Source: Pseudomonadota bacterium | GTDB taxonomy: Bacteria; Desulfobacterota; BSN033; WVXP01; G020346125 | Length of the DNA: 9,699 nt | Assembly (NCBI GenBank): GCA_030672465.1 | Contig: DAOVGJ010000033.1 | Location: forward strand, 1-9,699 | Direction: 5' to 3' | In this document: in pieces, positions 7,792 to 9,699 of the stretch | Layout of the letters: each line of letters opens with the position of its first letter | Position numbering within the stretch: position 1 is the first letter of the stretch | The notes under the pieces: model-generated | What the model was told of the DNA's origin: nothing | The model's input: the letters and a program-made list of their open reading frames with translations, nothing else | The model's database searches: none | Program-made: the position numbers and the translations under genes

Positions 7792-7797
7792 CCTCTT
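7792..7797 (-). promoter_or_regulatory. Ribosome-binding site choosing ATG 7785
   Basis: On the minus strand AAGAGG precedes ATG 7785 by 6 bases and directly abuts TTG 7791. The spacing favours the ATG, trimming two residues from the longest transglycosylase frame. Confidence 0.65.
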
Positions 7798-7903
7798 ACT
7801 TCAATATCAGGCAATGCCTAATAGATGGCACGAGATCTCTGGAAAAGTCGCTCTTTGCTGCTCAAAATATTTTTTCAACCATCTTAAAGTACATTGCAAA
7901 ACC

Positions 7904-7935
7904 GCATGACTACAGCACCGCAGCACTGCAACACT
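7904..7935. repeat. Four-unit 8-base tandem array
   Basis: The units are GCATGACT, ACAGCACC, GCAGCACT and GCAACACT, in perfect 8-base phase with a consensus close to GCANCACT. The last three are close copies; the first is degenerate. It is noncoding. Confidence 0.6.
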
Positions 7936-8124
7936 AGATGATTTCGCGCTCAGAGCTTCCTTTTCCAGCCTTCTTTATGCTTTTCCGTTGCAACTTGCAA
8001 GGGCAAGCAAATTGTATTCCAACGGGGTCCCTTAGGAGAACTCTTTCATAGAGGGGAATACCGGGGATATGGTCAATGGGTATGGGAGGGCGGATTTGAA
8101 ATTTCTTGAAATATTTTCACCTGT

Positions 8125-8140
8125 TTGACAAAAATTGACA
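8125..8140. repeat. TTGACA direct repeat, 10-base period
   Basis: TTGACA occurs at 8125-8130 and again at 8135-8140, start to start 10 bases. This resembles paired binding half-sites on one DNA face. I find no matching -10 element downstream on the + strand, so a promoter is not supported. Confidence 0.4.
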
Positions 8141-8163
8141 CAAAATGAGATGGGTTGGAGTTT

Positions 8164-9108
8164 TCAGATAGCCTCCAAAAAGTTTTTCAGTTTGATGAGT
8201 TTTATATCGCGATCCCGCATGATCTCCTCCATTTTTTTGCCCGAGTAGTCGTAAAAACCCCTTCCGGATTTGACGCCCAAGTGACCGCGATCAACAAGCT
8301 TTTTAACGGTTTCGGAGGGTTTATCCTCGGACACCAAATGGATGGATGGGTTCTTCATGAACTGGTAGGCCAGGTCGATCCCGGCAAAATCATACCGTTG
8401 CACCACACCAAGAATGGGAATTCGAATGCCCAAACTGGCCTTGACGGCGGTGTCGATATCCTCAGCAGTGGAATATCCATTGTCTAGGAGGTGGAAGATT
8501 TCCCTGGCCAGGGCACGTTGTAATCGATTGACGATGAATCCCGGGATAAACTTATCCATGATGACGGGTTTTTTCCCCAGTTTAGTGAGGAGGTTTTTCA
8601 TGGTTTCCACCGTCTCCCGCGATGTTCGGGGTCCTTTCACTACATCCACCAGGGGAATGATATGAGGTGGGGCATACCAGTGGGTGATGATGATCTTTTC
8701 GAGCCTTTTGAGCGTCTTGAACTCGAATATGTTTAGGTACGAGGTATTACTGGCGAGGATCGTTTTCGACGGGCAGAGCGTTTCCAATCGTTCGAACAAT
8801 TTCTCCTTTGCCCCCGGGTCCTCGAAGACGGCCTCTATTGCCAAATCGGCATTCCGGGCGCCCTCCTCCAGCGATGTGAGGGGATGGATCCTCTCAATGA
8901 TTTCCTTTCCTTTTTCCCTATCCAGGAGCTTTAGGTCCTCGAGCGTTCTCAAATTGGAAGCGATGAGGCTTGCGGCTCTATCCAGCGTTTTCCTGCTGAC
9001 GTCAACAAGGGCTACCGGATAGCCCCCTTGTGCGAAGGTCTGAGCAAGGGAATGTCCCATGGTCCCTGCTCCGACTACCAAAATCCTCTTGATCAAATCC
9101 GTTTCCAT
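8164..9108 (-). CDS. 3-hydroxyacyl-CoA dehydrogenase family protein (NAD-dependent)
   Basis: A 314-residue cytoplasmic oxidoreductase of the 3-hydroxyacyl-CoA dehydrogenase family, whose members oxidise 3-hydroxyacyl-CoA (or, in the lambda-crystallin branch, L-gulonate) with NAD. The Rossmann loop is VVGAGTMG (G13, G15, G18) with D36 at the end of strand 2, indicating NAD. The active-site set aligned to human HADH is S123 (SNTSYLN), H143 (HWYAPP) and N194 (PGFIVNRLQ). The partner Glu of the catalytic His appears as D155, and the Asn of the usual HFFNP is Ala146. The C-terminal domain ends with GVKSGRGFYDYS, typical of 3-hydroxybutyryl-CoA dehydrogenases. The HWYAPPH variant means the substrate may not be a simple hydroxyacyl-CoA. 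ATG 9108 has a strong GGGAGGGG upstream. No hydratase, thiolase or acyl-CoA gene is nearby. Confidence 0.88.
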   Translation of the reverse strand: METDLIKRILVVGAGTMGHSLAQTFAQGGYPVALVDVSRKTLDRAASLIASNLRTLEDLKLLDREKGKEIIERIHPLTSLEEGARNADLAIEAVFEDPGAKEKLFERLETLCPSKTILASNTSYLNIFEFKTLKRLEKIIITHWYAPPHIIPLVDVVKGPRTSRETVETMKNLLTKLGKKPVIMDKFIPGFIVNRLQRALAREIFHLLDNGYSTAEDIDTAVKASLGIRIPILGVVQRYDFAGIDLAYQFMKNPSIHLVSEDKPSETVKKLVDRGHLGVKSGRGFYDYSGKKMEEIMRDRDIKLIKLKNFLEAI

Positions 9109-9368
9109 TCTCCCCTCCCTCCATTGAGTTCATCGTTCCGTGAGCATTGGTCGAACCAGCTTCGGTGACCCTCAATCGGTTTATCATTCAAAAGAAGGTA
9201 TCGTATCCCTTAAGAAGGTGACTATACTACATTTTGGATCAAATGAGGATATGGAGCACGGCATTTGTATGGAGCCCCCGGCTAAAAGTTCTGGAGCTTG
9301 CTGACTTTTATTATCGGTATTTTTGTAACCTGTTTGTTCCATAGGAGTTCAGGGACTTTGCCGCAACT
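9109..9368. other. Intergenic region upstream of the dehydrogenase, no gene seen
   Basis: About 260 bases with no supported gene. The dehydrogenase promoter probably lies here. A TATAGT hexamer on the minus strand (9221-9226) is a possible -10, but no good -35 precedes it. AGTTCTGGAG at 9287-9296 recurs at 9555-9564. Confidence 0.5.
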
Positions 9369-9483
9369 GGAATATTGGAATAATGGAATACTGGAACGAT
9401 GGGTTGAGAGGAAGAAGAACAATAAATCTGTTGTTTCCACTTTTGATACCCACTATTCCAATACTCCAACATTCCATCATTCC
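9369..9483. repeat. Inverted repeat with arms made of 8-base units
   Basis: Left arm 9369-9403 reads as GGAATATT, GGAATAAT, GGAATACT, GGAACGAT, GGG. The reverse complement of right arm 9449-9483 reads GGAATGAT, GGAATGTT, GGAGTATT, GGAATAGT, GGG. The two 35-base arms match at 26 positions with no gaps, and mismatches fall mainly at unit positions 6-7. The 45-base spacer can itself fold through AACAA (9418-9422) with TTGTT (9431-9435). Frames across it on both strands give low-complexity Tyr/Trp/Asn/His-rich peptides and are not believable genes. I recall similar repeats in environmental deltaproteobacterial genomes but cannot verify that here. Confidence 0.8.
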
Positions 9484-9498
9484 GTGTGGATGGCATAA

Positions 9499-9517
9499 GT
9501 CCATGGTTCTCATGGAC
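9499..9517. repeat. Perfect 7-base inverted repeat
   Basis: GTCCATG (9499-9505) and CATGGAC (9511-9517) are exact reverse complements around a 5-base loop, GTTCT. No T-tract follows, so an intrinsic terminator is not indicated; an operator or small hairpin is possible. Confidence 0.6.
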
Positions 9518-9539
9518 AACGGTGTTACCTTGAAACTCC

Positions 9540-9569
9540 GGAAACTCCAGTAAGAGTTCTGGAGTTTCC
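9540..9569. repeat. Perfect 11-base inverted repeat with adjacent direct repeat
   Basis: GGAAACTCCAG (9540-9550) pairs exactly with CTGGAGTTTCC (9559-9569) around an 8-base loop. GAAACTCC also occurs just upstream (9532-9539), making a direct repeat with 9541-9548. It is not followed by a run of T on the + strand; on the minus strand it is preceded by a TTTTTT run rather than followed by one, so a terminator is unlikely in either direction. Confidence 0.75.
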
Positions 9570-9628
9570 TCAGAAAAAAGCATGTAATTACTCTAACTTG
9601 CTAAAAAAGTTACAAAAATTAGAATGAA

Positions 9629-9681
9629 CAAATGCCAAAGCTCAAAGTTCAAATGAATGTCAAATGACAAATGACAAATGG
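9629..9681. repeat. 7-base-period tandem array (CAAAnnn)
   Basis: Units in order are CAAATGC, CAAAGCT, CAAAGTT, CAAATGA, a 4-base interruption ATGT (9657-9660), then CAAATGA, CAAATGA, CAAATGG. The last two full CAAATGA units are identical. It is AT-rich and noncoding and may extend in related form beyond the window. Confidence 0.75.
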
Positions 9682-9699
9682 GGAAGCTTGATTGTCCGA

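Larger units (their letters stand above)
7786..8163. other. 378-base intergenic region with short repeats, no gene seen
   Basis: No convincing reading frame lies here on either strand. It presumably carries the promoter of the transglycosylase gene, but I could not find a good -35/-10 pair on the minus strand. It contains an 8-base-period array (7904-7935), two adjacent 8-base palindromes GTTGCAAC (7987-7994) and CTTGCAAG (7994-8001) sharing one base, and a TTGACA pair near its right end. Confidence 0.6.
9287..9564. repeat. 10-base direct repeats flanking the repeat cluster
   Basis: AGTTCTGGAG is present at 9287-9296 and exactly again at 9555-9564. Between them lie the 8-base-unit inverted repeat and the 7-base inverted repeat. 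The right copy overlaps the 11-base inverted repeat, so it may simply be part of that repeat family rather than an insertion footprint. Confidence 0.45.

Noticed and set aside
9221..9226. Minus-strand TATAGT as the dehydrogenase -10 box
   Set aside because: No acceptable -35 hexamer at 16-18 bases; the best match is three of six.
9284..9309. AAAAGT...ACTTTT stem as a terminator
   Set aside because: Stem is AT-rich with a 14-base loop, unlikely to be stable.
9298..9583. Small open frames on both strands across the repeat cluster (66 and 90 residues)
   Set aside because: They translate the octamer repeat into Tyr/Trp/Asn/His-rich low-complexity peptide, have no good ribosome-binding site, and overlap each other on opposite strands.

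Overview
The window looks like a piece of a bacterial chromosome from a Gram-negative, probably anaerobic or environmental lineage, with Desulfobacterota (the old Deltaproteobacteria) as my best guess. The reasons are the gene mix (a DUF1847 metal-binding protein, a DUF4388 protein fused to a cyclic-nucleotide domain, a soluble GAF histidine kinase, an MltD-type transglycosylase) and short-period repeat arrays of a kind I associate with environmental genomes of that group. This placement is an inference; no rRNA or marker gene is present. I found no tRNA, rRNA, CRISPR array, transposase or phage gene.

Layout: positions 1-6648 hold seven genes on the + strand. They are the 3' end of a DUF1847 gene, a cytoplasmic two-GAF sensor histidine kinase, a DUF72/YecE protein, a cyclic-nucleotide-binding/DUF4388 protein, a glycerophosphodiester phosphodiesterase, a PLP-dependent threonine synthase with an N-terminal zinc ribbon, and a YbaK/EbsC-type aminoacyl-tRNA deacylase. 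The last three are packed as an operon: the phosphodiesterase stop is 1 base from the threonine synthase start, and 23 bases separate threonine synthase from the deacylase. Two minus-strand genes follow: a membrane-anchored lytic transglycosylase with one LysM domain (convergent with the deacylase) and a 3-hydroxyacyl-CoA dehydrogenase family protein.

Two gene-poor stretches are notable. Positions 7786-8163 carry a four-unit 8-base-period array and a TTGACA direct repeat spaced one helical turn apart. Positions 9109-9699 carry a dense cluster of repeats: a 35-base inverted pair whose arms are each built from 8-base units, two perfect small inverted repeats, a 10-base direct repeat flanking much of the cluster, and a 7-base-period array at the window's end. 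This cluster is the least explained part of the window.

Functionally the genes are mostly housekeeping or signalling: sensing (histidine kinase, cNMP/DUF4388), lipid head-group turnover (GDPD), threonine synthesis, translation quality control (YbaK), peptidoglycan cleavage, and acyl-CoA or related alcohol oxidation. I do not see a complete novel multi-gene system. The leads most worth following are the repeat cluster, the cNMP-DUF4388 regulator beside the orphan kinase, and altered active-site residues in the kinase and the dehydrogenase.
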